DNA of 64,000 nt from Pacificoceanicola sp048553275 (GTDB lineage: Bacteria; Pseudomonadota; Alphaproteobacteria; Rhodobacterales; Rhodobacteraceae). The stretch is from assembly GCF_048553275.1 (NCBI RefSeq), contig NZ_JBLZMW010000014.1, positions 1 through 64,000 on the forward strand. The letters run 5' to 3'. A program made the position numbers and the translations under genes. Below the pieces are notes generated by a model. It saw only the letters and a list, made by a program, of their open reading frames with translations, was not told where the DNA came from and searched no databases. Shown piece by piece: positions 24,466 through 33,196 of the stretch (position 1 is its first letter; every line of letters starts with the position of its first letter).

Positions 24466-26109
24466 ATGACCGTCACCACCCGCCGCGCCGCCGATCATCT
24501 TGTTGACCTGCTGGTGGCGCAGGGCACGCGCCAGGTCTTTGGCGTTCCAGGGGAAAGCTATCTCGCCGTGCTCGATGCTCTGCACCAGCGCGACGGTATC
24601 GACTTTATCACCTGCCGTCAGGAAGGCGGTGCAGCGATGGCGGCGGATGCCCATGGCCGGATGACCGGACGCCCCGGCGTTTGCATGGTCACCCGTGGCC
24701 CCGGCGCGACCAACGCCAGCGCGGGCGTGCATGTGGCGTTTCAGGACAGCATCCCGATGATCCTGTTTATCGGCCAAGTGGCGCGCGACATGGTGGAGCG
24801 CGAAGCATTCCAGGAGATCGACTACCGCCGCATGTTCGGCCAGATGGCGAAATGGGTCACACAGATCGACGACGCGAGCCGGATGCAGGAATACATCAGT
24901 CGCGCCTTTCGCGTTGCCCAGTCCGGCCGCCCCGGCCCCGTGGTGATCGCCCTGCCGGAAGACATGCTCTATGACGAGGTCCAGGTGCCGCCTGCGCCGC
25001 GCTTCGTCGAGGCACCGCGCTATCAACCCGCGCCAGAGGCTCTGGAAGCTCTGAAAACCGCAATCGCCGGGGCAGAGCGGCCTTTGATCATGGCAGGCGG
25101 GGGCAACTGGACGGAGGCCGGCATCGCCGCGCTTGAACGTTTTGCAGAGGTTCAGGGGATCCCGGTCACGGTCAGCTTGCGCTCGCAGGCATTGATGAAC
25201 AACGATCATCCCAGTTACGCTGGGCACTTTGCTGTCGGCAAGGTGCCGTATCTCTCCGACGCGCTGGAGGATACGGACCTTCTGATCGCCATCGGCCCGC
25301 GCCTCGGCGAGATGACCACCAACGGCTACACCAATCCCAAACCGCCCGTCCCGTCGCAGACCCTCGCCCATGTCTTTCCTGAACCCGAAGAGCCGGGCCG
25401 GGTCTATGAACCTGAAATCACGCTGATTTCCGACACCGAGAGTTTCTGCAATGCCGTGGCCGATTGGGCACCGATCGCCCCGGACAGGTTCGCTGAACGC
25501 CGCAAGGCGTTGCGTAGCGCGTATGAAGCCTTCAACGCCACCAGTTCGGTCAACGACGATATGCTCGCCCCGCTCTACAAACATCTGTCGGACACGGTGC
25601 CGCATGACGCGATCATGACCAACGGCGCGGGCAATTACGCGGCGTGGCTGCACCGGTTCCACCGCTACCGGACCCCGCGCAGCCAGCTGGCTCCGACCTC
25701 TGGTTCGATGGGCTACGGCCTGCCCGCCGCCATTGGTGCCGCAGTCGCTGCGCCGGAGCGCGAAGTCTATGCTTTGGCCGGGGACGGGTGTTTCATGATG
25801 ACCTGTCAGGAACTCGCCACGGCGGTGCATCATGATCTGCGGCTGACGGTGATCGTGGTCAACAATGCCCGCTACGGTACGATCCGGGTGCATCAGGAAC
25901 GCGAGTTTCCGGGCCGTGTGTCGGGTACGGAGATGATCAACCCGGATTTTGTCGCCTTTGCGCAGTCCTTCGGGGCAGGGGCCGCGCGCGCGACGGATCT
26001 GGCCAGCTTTGCGCAGGCGTTGGACGCAGCGCGGGCGCGTGGCGGTGTGAACCTGATCGAGATCGTCCAGGACCGCGATCTGCTGGCGCCGGGCAAACGG
26101 TTGGGATGA
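24466..26109 (+). CDS. thiamine-diphosphate-binding enzyme, acetolactate-synthase-like
   Basis: A 547-aa ThDP enzyme with the three domains of the acetolactate synthase/benzoylformate decarboxylase group. The PYR domain has the catalytic Glu in CRQEGGAAMAADAHGR. The central domain lies at about 190-320. The PP domain has the ThDP motif GDGCFMMTCQELATA through VVNNARYGTI. It lacks a neighbouring small regulatory subunit (ilvN), so it is probably a catabolic decarboxylase or lyase rather than the biosynthetic AHAS. The substrate cannot be read from the sequence. It is divergent from the demethylase-like flavoenzyme, which may share its regulation. Confidence 0.85.
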   Translation: MTVTTRRAADHLVDLLVAQGTRQVFGVPGESYLAVLDALHQRDGIDFITCRQEGGAAMAADAHGRMTGRPGVCMVTRGPGATNASAGVHVAFQDSIPMILFIGQVARDMVEREAFQEIDYRRMFGQMAKWVTQIDDASRMQEYISRAFRVAQSGRPGPVVIALPEDMLYDEVQVPPAPRFVEAPRYQPAPEALEALKTAIAGAERPLIMAGGGNWTEAGIAALERFAEVQGIPVTVSLRSQALMNNDHPSYAGHFAVGKVPYLSDALEDTDLLIAIGPRLGEMTTNGYTNPKPPVPSQTLAHVFPEPEEPGRVYEPEITLISDTESFCNAVADWAPIAPDRFAERRKALRSAYEAFNATSSVNDDMLAPLYKHLSDTVPHDAIMTNGAGNYAAWLHRFHRYRTPRSQLAPTSGSMGYGLPAAIGAAVAAPEREVYALAGDGCFMMTCQELATAVHHDLRLTVIVVNNARYGTIRVHQEREFPGRVSGTEMINPDFVAFAQSFGAGAARATDLASFAQALDAARARGGVNLIEIVQDRDLLAPGKRLG

Positions 26110-26128
26110 CGGTGTTTCCCGAAGAGAT

Positions 26129-26159
26129 CGGACCGGTTCCTTTCAAAGGAGCCGGACCG
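26129..26159. terminator. bidirectional hairpin between convergent genes
   Basis: A 14-15 bp stem (cggaccggttccttt with aaaggagccggaccg) around a single-base loop, with one mismatch and one G-T wobble, lies between the ThDP gene and the CbiX-like gene. It has no clear T-run. Confidence 0.55.
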
Positions 26160-26168
26160 CTCAGAGGC

Positions 26169-26855
26169 TCATGCGCTTGATAGGGCGGTGGCGATGAACC
26201 GGGGAAGCTCTGGCTGGCATCCGAACGGGTCGAGCCGGACACCGGCAAAACCAACCGCGTCGAGCGCTTCGGGCAGGTCGTCCAGCACATGCCCGCGTTT
26301 CATGTTGAAGAAGGGCAGGCAGATGGACCGCTCTCCGAGGCCCTCCGCCATGTCCGCGAGATAGGGTGCCTCTTCGACAAAGCCACATCGGATCTCGCGA
26401 AAGGGCATCCGCTCTGCCAGCGCCTTGCCAAAACCGCGTGTCACACTGGCCGGTTTGTCGCTCCGCCCCGAGCCATGCGCGGCGAGGAACAGCGCGGTGT
26501 CCTGCGCTGGCCACCCCCTCTCCGACAGCACCCGGCGCAACCAATCGGCGGTCCAGTCGGGCAGGGCCGGATCTAGGCCGAATGGCGCCAGTTGCGTCAC
26601 CTCGAACCCCTCCAGCCGCTTCGGCAGGGCCTTTTGCGTGAACCACCCATCCGCCATGAAGAACGGATAGACCAAAGCCCCCGCACGGCTGTCCACCGCC
26701 GCTTCCAGCGCGCCCTCCTTGGCCAGTGTCGCACCTGTCACGCGCATCTCAGGCAAAACGGCCTGTACGGCGTCTGAAAGCGCCCTGATCTCCGCCTCTC
26801 CGACATCGGGTTCGGAGGGTTGTCCATGGCTGACGATCACCGCATGTCGGGGCAT
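26169..26855 (-). CDS. CbiX/SirB-type sirohydrochlorin chelatase-like protein
   Basis: A 228-aa protein of the class II chelatase fold. The N-terminal motif AVIVSHGQPSEP corresponds to the CbiX strand carrying a metal-binding His, and ALFLAAHGSGRSDKP is the second half with its own AHGS. Length and two-fold similarity suggest a duplicated, long-form chelatase as in CbiX-L. The true metal (Co, Fe or Ni) and tetrapyrrole are unknown, and no cobalamin or siroheme genes are adjacent. ATG at 26855. Confidence 0.78.
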   Translation of the reverse strand: MPRHAVIVSHGQPSEPDVGEAEIRALSDAVQAVLPEMRVTGATLAKEGALEAAVDSRAGALVYPFFMADGWFTQKALPKRLEGFEVTQLAPFGLDPALPDWTADWLRRVLSERGWPAQDTALFLAAHGSGRSDKPASVTRGFGKALAERMPFREIRCGFVEEAPYLADMAEGLGERSICLPFFNMKRGHVLDDLPEALDAVGFAGVRLDPFGCQPELPRFIATALSSA

Positions 26856-26913
26856 TGTCCGGTCCTTTCAAAGCACTCCCGAGCCATATAATCCCGCAGG
26901 CGAAAAGGCCAAG

Positions 26914-28146
26914 TCAGCGCAGGGCCGCTTTCATCGAAGCCTCTGGAAAACAGGTCGCCGCCTTGCCGGTTGCCTCCTGCCAGCGACCAATCGAGCGGCG
27001 TGTCTTGAACCCCGGCAGGCCATCGGCGCCGCCAACGTCATGCCCCATCGCCTCCAGTGCGCGCTGCATGACCGCCACGTCAGAGCGCAAAAGCCCGCCG
27101 ACCTGCCCCCATTTCCCTGAAAAATCTCCCATGCCGTACTGGATGCGGTCCCCCACATGGCCCACGAAGAGCGCGTAGAGATCGCTCATGTTGTAGTCCT
27201 TCAGGACATAGAAATTCGGTGTGACGACAAAGGCCGGACCATTGCGCCCGGCGGGCATCAGCAGGAAGCCTTGGCCGCGCAACTCATGCGCAGGAAAGGA
27301 TTTTCCGCCGATACGCCTGATCCCCATGGCCTCCCACTGGCTGATGGGCTTGCCCTGATCCGGGCCTTCCAGCGTGCACGATACGGAGCGTGGCACCTCA
27401 ACCTCGAAGCCCCAGTCGCGCCCTGAAACCCATCCGTGTCTGGCCAGATAATTGCCGATCGACGCGATCGTGTCCGCCTCGGATCGCCAGATGTCCGCAT
27501 GCCCGTCGCCATTGCCGTCGGCAGCGTATTTCAGGAAGTTGGACGGCATGAACTGTGGCTGTCCAAGCGCCCCGGCCCAGCTGCTTTTCATCGCGCTTTC
27601 CGGGGCGTGGCCCGCCTGTGCAATCTGCAGCGCGGCGACCAGCTCATCGGCGAAATAGTCGGCCCGCGTGCTCATGAAACCCTTGGTTCCAAGCACTTCA
27701 AAGACGTTGTTGCGGATCGGAACCTGCCCATAGCCGCTCTCGCGCCCCCAGATGCCGAGAATGATCCGCCCCGGCACACCGGTCCGTTTTTCCGTCGCGG
27801 CGAGCGCCGAGGCATGCCGCTTCATCATCTGTCGTCCAACCCGAGTGGCTCCGTCAACGGACCCCCTGTTGAAGTACTTGCCCGGAGAGCCGAACTCCGC
27901 CTGCCGCTGTTTGCGCGGGCCAGAAGGTTTGCTGCCCGGCGGCACCAGATCCGGCAGCTCCCAGTTCAGCGAAACGCCGCGAAACGCCCCGTCGAAAATC
28001 GCCCGGCTGACGCCCTTGGCCCGCGCGCGGGGCCAGATTTCGGATTGCAGCCAGGACTGGAACTGCCGCTCCACAGCGGCGCGGTTCTGGGCGCTGGCCA
28101 ACCCCGGCAGGATCATCAGGATGGTCAGCAATACGACGCGCAGCAT
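26914..28146 (-). CDS. lytic murein transglycosylase, MltB family
   Basis: A 410-aa periplasmic enzyme cleaving the MurNAc-GlcNAc bond of peptidoglycan with 1,6-anhydro product. The signal peptide is MLRVVLLTILMILPGLASAQ. The SLT domain of the MltB type has its catalytic Glu in ILGIWGRESGYG, then the family motifs GALGQPQFMPSNFLKYA and DGDGHADIW. The C-terminal 60 residues form a peptidoglycan-binding type 1 domain (VAVMQRALEAMGHDVGGADG, then GFKTRRSIGRWQ). There is no lipobox, so it is a soluble homolog. Monocistronic; 100 bp separate it from pssA. Confidence 0.92.
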   Translation of the reverse strand: MLRVVLLTILMILPGLASAQNRAAVERQFQSWLQSEIWPRARAKGVSRAIFDGAFRGVSLNWELPDLVPPGSKPSGPRKQRQAEFGSPGKYFNRGSVDGATRVGRQMMKRHASALAATEKRTGVPGRIILGIWGRESGYGQVPIRNNVFEVLGTKGFMSTRADYFADELVAALQIAQAGHAPESAMKSSWAGALGQPQFMPSNFLKYAADGNGDGHADIWRSEADTIASIGNYLARHGWVSGRDWGFEVEVPRSVSCTLEGPDQGKPISQWEAMGIRRIGGKSFPAHELRGQGFLLMPAGRNGPAFVVTPNFYVLKDYNMSDLYALFVGHVGDRIQYGMGDFSGKWGQVGGLLRSDVAVMQRALEAMGHDVGGADGLPGFKTRRSIGRWQEATGKAATCFPEASMKAALR

Positions 28147-28246
28147 GGCAGGCCCCCGGTTCAGACAGTTACACAGATCATGCTAACGCGCCGCGTCGCG
28201 CTTGTCTCAGGTGGTTTCAGCCAGAGGCATATCCTTGCCGGTCGTC

Positions 28247-28999
28247 TCAGTCCTTCGAGCGGCGGGAGGTGATGAAAGCGAAAACCAGCCCTGCGAGGTA
28301 CACCAGGCATGCGATCACCAGTGTCGCCCAAAGATAGGTGAAGAGCGCAGAGGCCATGAGCACCGCGCCAACGATCAGGAACCGCGCGTATTCGCGCCGG
28401 ATCGTGAAATTCTTGAAGGACGGGGTCGGAAGGCGGCCGATCATCATGAAGCCGACAATCAGCAGGTAAAGCGCGATCAGTTCCGCCGGAAGATGATCTT
28501 CCTCCGGATACAGAAAGGCGATGTACATCGGCAGCATGGCCAGCCCGGCTCCGGCCGGGGATGGCACGCCGACAAAGTGATCGGAGGCGGGTTTGACCTC
28601 AAGGCGGCTGTTGACGTTGAACCGCGCAAGACGCAGCACGCAGCAGATCGTATAGACCAGCACCGCGATCCAACCCATGCCGCGAAATTCATGCAGCGCC
28701 CAGGCATGCAGGATCAGCCCCGGCGCCACGCCGAAATTGAGAAAATCCGCCAGCGAGTCGAGCTCTGCCCCGACCGAGCTCTGACACCGAAGCAACCGCG
28801 CCAAACGCCCGTCAAGGCCGTCGAGAATACCCGCCAGAAGGACAAGTTTCACAGCGCTTTCATACTCGCCATTCAGGCCGAAGCGGATCGCGGTCAGCCC
28901 GGCGCAGATGGCCGCAATGGTCAGCAGATTGGGCAACAGGTGCAGGATTGGCAGCTTGCCGCGTTCCTGTGTCGGTTGGGTGTCGTCGGGGGCGTCCAT
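28247..28999 (-). CDS. pssA: CDP-diacylglycerol--serine O-phosphatidyltransferase
   Basis: A 250-aa integral membrane enzyme of the CDP-alcohol phosphatidyltransferase family. It makes phosphatidylserine from CDP-diacylglycerol and serine. The signature D-G-x2-A-R-x8-G-x3-D-x3-D appears as DGLDGRLARLLRCQSSVGAELDSLAD with the first D-G pair before it. Several TM helices follow. It lies 3 bp downstream of psd, so the two steps of phosphatidylethanolamine synthesis are co-transcribed. Confidence 0.93.
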   Translation of the reverse strand: MDAPDDTQPTQERGKLPILHLLPNLLTIAAICAGLTAIRFGLNGEYESAVKLVLLAGILDGLDGRLARLLRCQSSVGAELDSLADFLNFGVAPGLILHAWALHEFRGMGWIAVLVYTICCVLRLARFNVNSRLEVKPASDHFVGVPSPAGAGLAMLPMYIAFLYPEEDHLPAELIALYLLIVGFMMIGRLPTPSFKNFTIRREYARFLIVGAVLMASALFTYLWATLVIACLVYLAGLVFAFITSRRSKD

Positions 29000-29002
29000 C
29001 GC

Positions 29003-29695
29003 TCAGCGTGTCCGGGCCTGGCGGGCCGGAGCCGTCGAGGACAGATCGGCAAGCACCGTCTCGCCCGCGACCATGGTCTGCCCGATGCTGACCATCGGCT
29101 GCACCCCCTCCGGCAGGTACACATCCAGCCGCGAGCCAAATCGGATCAGGCCAAAGCGCTCGCCGGTTTCGATCTGCGCGCCGGTGTTGGAGAAGCAGAC
29201 GATGCGCCGCGCCACCAGGCCGGCAATCTGCACAACCGCGATCTGCGTCCCGTCGGGCCGTTCGATGCACAGGCTGTTGCGCTCGTTGTCGGCGCTGGCC
29301 TTGTCGAGAGAAGCATTCAGGAACTTGCCGGGCCGATAGGCGATCGACTTGATCGTGCCGCCCACCGGCGCGCGGTTCACGTGGCAGTTGAATACGCTCA
29401 TGAACACGCTGACGCGGGTCAGCGGCTTGTCGTCCATGCCAAGCTCGGTCGGGGGGACCGCCGGTTCGATCAGCGACACAACGCCGTCAGCGGGGCTGAT
29501 GACAAGGGTATCCCCCTCCGGCGTGGCCCGTTTGGGATCGCGGAAGAAATAATAGCACCACACAGTCAGGCCGACTCCGATCCAGCCGAGAAAATCGGCG
29601 ATCAGAAAGAGTACGAGCGTGATCACCGCAAAGATCGCCACAAACCGGCGCCCCTCCGGGTGCATGGGTTTGATGAACGTGTCGCGCATACGCAT
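29003..29695 (-). CDS. psd: phosphatidylserine decarboxylase (short, PSD-A type)
   Basis: A 230-aa proenzyme decarboxylating phosphatidylserine to phosphatidylethanolamine. N-terminal hydrophobic segments anchor it to the inner membrane. The autocleavage site is the Gly-Ser of RFGSRLDVYLP near residue 180, which yields the pyruvoyl group at the new N-terminus of the small subunit. VSVFMSVFNCHVNRAP is the other conserved block. Length matches the short family. The upstream ATG (29695) and an ATG two codons later are both possible. Confidence 0.93.
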   Translation of the reverse strand: MRMRDTFIKPMHPEGRRFVAIFAVITLVLFLIADFLGWIGVGLTVWCYYFFRDPKRATPEGDTLVISPADGVVSLIEPAVPPTELGMDDKPLTRVSVFMSVFNCHVNRAPVGGTIKSIAYRPGKFLNASLDKASADNERNSLCIERPDGTQIAVVQIAGLVARRIVCFSNTGAQIETGERFGLIRFGSRLDVYLPEGVQPMVSIGQTMVAGETVLADLSSTAPARQARTR

Positions 29696-29752
29696 GGTCA
29701 GCTTGCCTTTTGCCTTGGATCTCGGGACTCTTATCGTCTTGCGGACGCCGCA

Positions 29753-32700
29753 TCAACGCGCAAGCACGTCGCGTATATCATGCACCGTCACGGCACCCGG
29801 ACAGACCCCCTCCGCGATGTCCACGACATGCCTGTGATGTGTGAGATAGATCGCTTGCCCTTGCCGGCCAATCCGCGCCATGACCCGACAGGCAGAGCGC
29901 GTGCGCTCTTCGTCGAAGGTTTCGAAAACATCGTCACAGAAGAACGGCAGGCAGGTGCCCTGTTGCGTCAACTGCGCGTAGGCGGCGGCGCGGAGCGCGA
30001 GATACAGCTGAAAGCGCGTACCCTTCGACATGTCCTGCGCCTGCTTCGACAGCCCCGCCGCATCCAGCGCGACAAGAATCTCCGCCTGCCCGTCGGGCTG
30101 CGTCAACAGGCGGGTATAGGCTCCGTTGGTCAGCTCGACAAAGGCCGCTTCCGTTGCTTCGATCATGCCGCTGCGATGACTGTCGCGGTAGCGTCGGATG
30201 GCTTCCTCGGCCAGCCGAACGCCAAACCGGGTTTCGAGATAGCGCAGCACGGTGTCTTCGATCCGGGCCTCCAGCGTAGCCTTCTGCTCTGTCAGGCGGG
30301 CAATATCCGCCGCGCCGCTTACCCTGCGCAATTCGGTCCGGGCGACGGTGCGGGACTCGATGGCCTGTTCCAACCGGGCTTCCTGTGCTGCCAAATCCTG
30401 CTCAAGCGCGGCCAGCTCTGCCGCCACGGTCGCGGAAGACAGTGGCGAGAGAGCCGCCCGAACAGACGCAAGGTCGGGCAAATCCAACCGGTTGCACAGC
30501 GCCGCCACGAGCTTGGCGCGCGCCTTCCGCGCATCAATCACCTGCTGCGCCGCCCCCACGGCAGTGCGCAACGCGTTGAGCGTGTTCGTGGGAACCGACG
30601 GCGGAAACTGCGCGGCCAGGGTGGCGACATGGCGATCAATATCCGCAAGGCCGCGCAGCGCTTCGTCCAAAGCGCTTTTCTGGCCGGACAGCGTGACGGT
30701 GAGGGCCGCATGTCGGTCCTCGGCCTTTTGCGCGTCGCTCGCCAGAGTTTGCAACGCCTTGTACGTCTCGATCGGATCGTCTGCCACGGCTTCGTTCTGC
30801 GCTTCGGCCAGCGCGGCGATCCGGGCATTGAAATCGGTCTTGTCGGCGTCCATGGACGCCACCTGCCGCTCGACCTGCCTCAGGGCGATGTCGAGTTCCC
30901 GCAGACGCCGCAGCGGCTCGAAGCTGGCCTCCAGCGTGCCTGGATCGACCGTTTCACCCAGCGTCTCCCGCACCGCCAACCGCCATGCCTCTGTCTGCGA
31001 ATCGGCGGCGCGTATCAGCGTGTCCCGGCTGGCTTGCAGGCGCGTGACCTCGGATTGCAGGGCGTTGCGTGTCTGCTCAGCGGATCGGGCCGTCTGGGCC
31101 GCGTCCTGCTCGGCCTGCGCCGCGCGCCGCGCTTCCGCGACAAGCGTGTCAAAGTCCCGGGCCTGCAAATCGAGCGCCGCGCGAAGGGCCGTGGCCAGCG
31201 CCGCCGCGCTGCCGAGGGTTTCGCTATGGCGGGCGTTCAGATCCTCGCGCGCCGCAAAAGCCTCGCGGGCCTCTGCCAGCCGTTTGGACCAGATCGCGAA
31301 ACTCTCCGGCGAGATCGCGTCCGTCAGACCCGCGCGTTTGGCCAGACCGGTGCACTCCGCACTCAGCGCCGCAAGCCTGTCCTGCGCATCTGACTGCTGC
31401 CTGAGGGCATGGGCCTGCCGTGCCTCAAGATCAATGAGCGCCTCTTCTTCGTGCCGGAGCTGCCCAAGCGTACTGGACCGGGCGAGCCGGACGTCGGCGG
31501 TGTCGTCGACTTTCCGCATGGCGGCCTCGAAGGCCTCCGCGCTGGGCAGGCTCATGGCGTCTTTGTGCGCGGACCAAAGCTGATCGCGGGTTTCGCGTGC
31601 GCCCCGCGCGGTCGCATCGTCGATCAGCCCGTCATCCTGCCTGAGATGCGCGATGCGGGCGCGGTGACGGCCCAGTTCGCTCTCGCGTTCCGCAATCTCG
31701 GCCACAAGCGTGTCGAGTCTGGCACGGCATTCGGCGTATCGGCTCGCCAGTGTTTCCGCTTCCGTCTCCGAGATCGCCGCACCGGGGAGGGCGTCGAAAA
31801 CCTGCGCGCCATGGCTCAGCCCGGCCAGAGCCCGGGCCAGCGCCCGGTCTGCGGCCTGCACCGCCTCCGTCGCGGCGGCGACTTTCGGCGCAAGGTGATC
31901 GGCGGCATGGCGTTTGAGCAACGCGGTCACCGGCGCATCCGAACTGGGTGTTTGCGACAGCGCGGACTGCGCCAGGGTCAACCGCTCTTCGGCCTCGGCG
32001 AGGTCTTTCTCCTGCCGCTGCCGGTCCCGCAGGGCGCCGCGCATGGCATCCCGCCGCGTCTCCAGATCGGACAGCTGCGCCGGGGTCAGCACCAACTGCC
32101 GCGGGTCCGTGGCCGTCGCCTGCAGATCGCGCACGGCGCGGGCCATGTCGTCCTGCAGCCCCTCCGCCTTGCGCCGCCGCCGATCGAGATCCATCGCGCC
32201 GCTGGCATAGCGGGTGTGCAGCGCCTCAAGCTCTTCCAGCGCCCCGGCAAGCGCAAGATGCGTGGTCTGGCGCGGCGTCTGCTCCAGGGCGGTTTCCGTC
32301 TCGGCAATCTCGCGTTCGAGCCGGAGCCGGTCCGCCTCAAGCTGGCTTTGCCGCGCCAGGTGCTTCACGAGGTCTTCGGGATTGAAATCGAGCCGCTCGG
32401 GATAGTGTCCCTTATCCGCAAGCTGCGTGTCCAGCGCGTCGAGTTCCGCCAACATCGGCAGCCCGGCCTGCCGCGCCTCCAGCGTGGCCTTTTCACGCAG
32501 CATCGCGGCGCGGGCGGTGCGGGCGTCCTGTTCTTCGGCTTCGGCGGTTTCGGCGGTTTGGCGCAGTTTGCGCCATGCGCTGGCGGTGATGTCATGGTCC
32601 TTGATCTGCTGCGTGACCTCGGTCAGTGCGCGTTTCAAAGCCGCCAGTTCCGTCTTCGATCCTTGCTTCTTGTACAGCGCCTCGGCGCGGGAGCGGGCAT

Positions 32701-33196
32701 TTTCCAGCACCTGCGACAGATCGCTGACACCGGCGGCGGCGGAAAACAGCAGGCGGCCAATGTCGCCCTTGCTGCTGACGATCTCTTCGCCGCCTTTCTC
32801 GATGGTTTCGTCGTCGAGGCACAAAAGCTGGCGGTAGTCCGTCTCCGACAAACCGCCCAGATGCGCCTGCAAGGCGGCCTCCGGCAACGCAGTGCCGCCG
32901 GCATCCAGCAAATCCCCCTTGCGCAAGGGCAGGCGGGTGACCGGCATCAGCCCTTCGTCCGTCTCCAGAACGCCCGACAGACGCAGGTTCTTGCGCGCGT
33001 GTTTGAAATCATAGCTTTCCCGGTGCGGAAAGCCGTAGAGCAACCGCAGGAAGGCCTCCATTGTGGTGGTCTTTCCAGCCTCGTTCGGGCCGTAGATCAC
33101 GTGAAAATCGGTGCGATCCGGCGCACTCTCGCCGAAATCAAAGCGCTTGCCCTCGAAATGGCCAAACAGGTCCAGCGTGAATTCGCGCAGCCGCAT
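29753..33196 (-). CDS. YhaN-like AAA ATPase with long coiled coil (SbcC/Rad50-like)
   Basis: A 1147-aa SMC/Rad50-type ATPase, the partner of the upstream metallophosphoesterase. The Walker A is GPNEAGKTT (36-44), and the next conserved segment is the YhaN block AFLRLLYGFPHRESYDFKH. The middle of about 800 residues is charged coiled coil. The C-terminal lobe contains the signature SKGTRFQLYLALRAAAY and the Walker B-like LPFFCDDVFETFDEERT. No CxxC zinc hook is visible at the coil tip. By analogy with Bacillus YhaONM and SbcDC it should act on DNA ends, but its pathway is unproven. Its ATG overlaps the upstream stop (TGATG), so the GTG one codon earlier is unlikely. Confidence 0.85.
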   Translation of the reverse strand: MRLREFTLDLFGHFEGKRFDFGESAPDRTDFHVIYGPNEAGKTTTMEAFLRLLYGFPHRESYDFKHARKNLRLSGVLETDEGLMPVTRLPLRKGDLLDAGGTALPEAALQAHLGGLSETDYRQLLCLDDETIEKGGEEIVSSKGDIGRLLFSAAAGVSDLSQVLENARSRAEALYKKQGSKTELAALKRALTEVTQQIKDHDITASAWRKLRQTAETAEAEEQDARTARAAMLREKATLEARQAGLPMLAELDALDTQLADKGHYPERLDFNPEDLVKHLARQSQLEADRLRLEREIAETETALEQTPRQTTHLALAGALEELEALHTRYASGAMDLDRRRRKAEGLQDDMARAVRDLQATATDPRQLVLTPAQLSDLETRRDAMRGALRDRQRQEKDLAEAEERLTLAQSALSQTPSSDAPVTALLKRHAADHLAPKVAAATEAVQAADRALARALAGLSHGAQVFDALPGAAISETEAETLASRYAECRARLDTLVAEIAERESELGRHRARIAHLRQDDGLIDDATARGARETRDQLWSAHKDAMSLPSAEAFEAAMRKVDDTADVRLARSSTLGQLRHEEEALIDLEARQAHALRQQSDAQDRLAALSAECTGLAKRAGLTDAISPESFAIWSKRLAEAREAFAAREDLNARHSETLGSAAALATALRAALDLQARDFDTLVAEARRAAQAEQDAAQTARSAEQTRNALQSEVTRLQASRDTLIRAADSQTEAWRLAVRETLGETVDPGTLEASFEPLRRLRELDIALRQVERQVASMDADKTDFNARIAALAEAQNEAVADDPIETYKALQTLASDAQKAEDRHAALTVTLSGQKSALDEALRGLADIDRHVATLAAQFPPSVPTNTLNALRTAVGAAQQVIDARKARAKLVAALCNRLDLPDLASVRAALSPLSSATVAAELAALEQDLAAQEARLEQAIESRTVARTELRRVSGAADIARLTEQKATLEARIEDTVLRYLETRFGVRLAEEAIRRYRDSHRSGMIEATEAAFVELTNGAYTRLLTQPDGQAEILVALDAAGLSKQAQDMSKGTRFQLYLALRAAAYAQLTQQGTCLPFFCDDVFETFDEERTRSACRVMARIGRQGQAIYLTHHRHVVDIAEGVCPGAVTVHDIRDVLAR

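Noticed and set aside
28202..31393. 1063-codon plus-strand open frame antisense to pssA, psd and yhaN
   Set aside because: It covers three well-supported minus-strand genes and has Arg/Gln-rich shadow composition.
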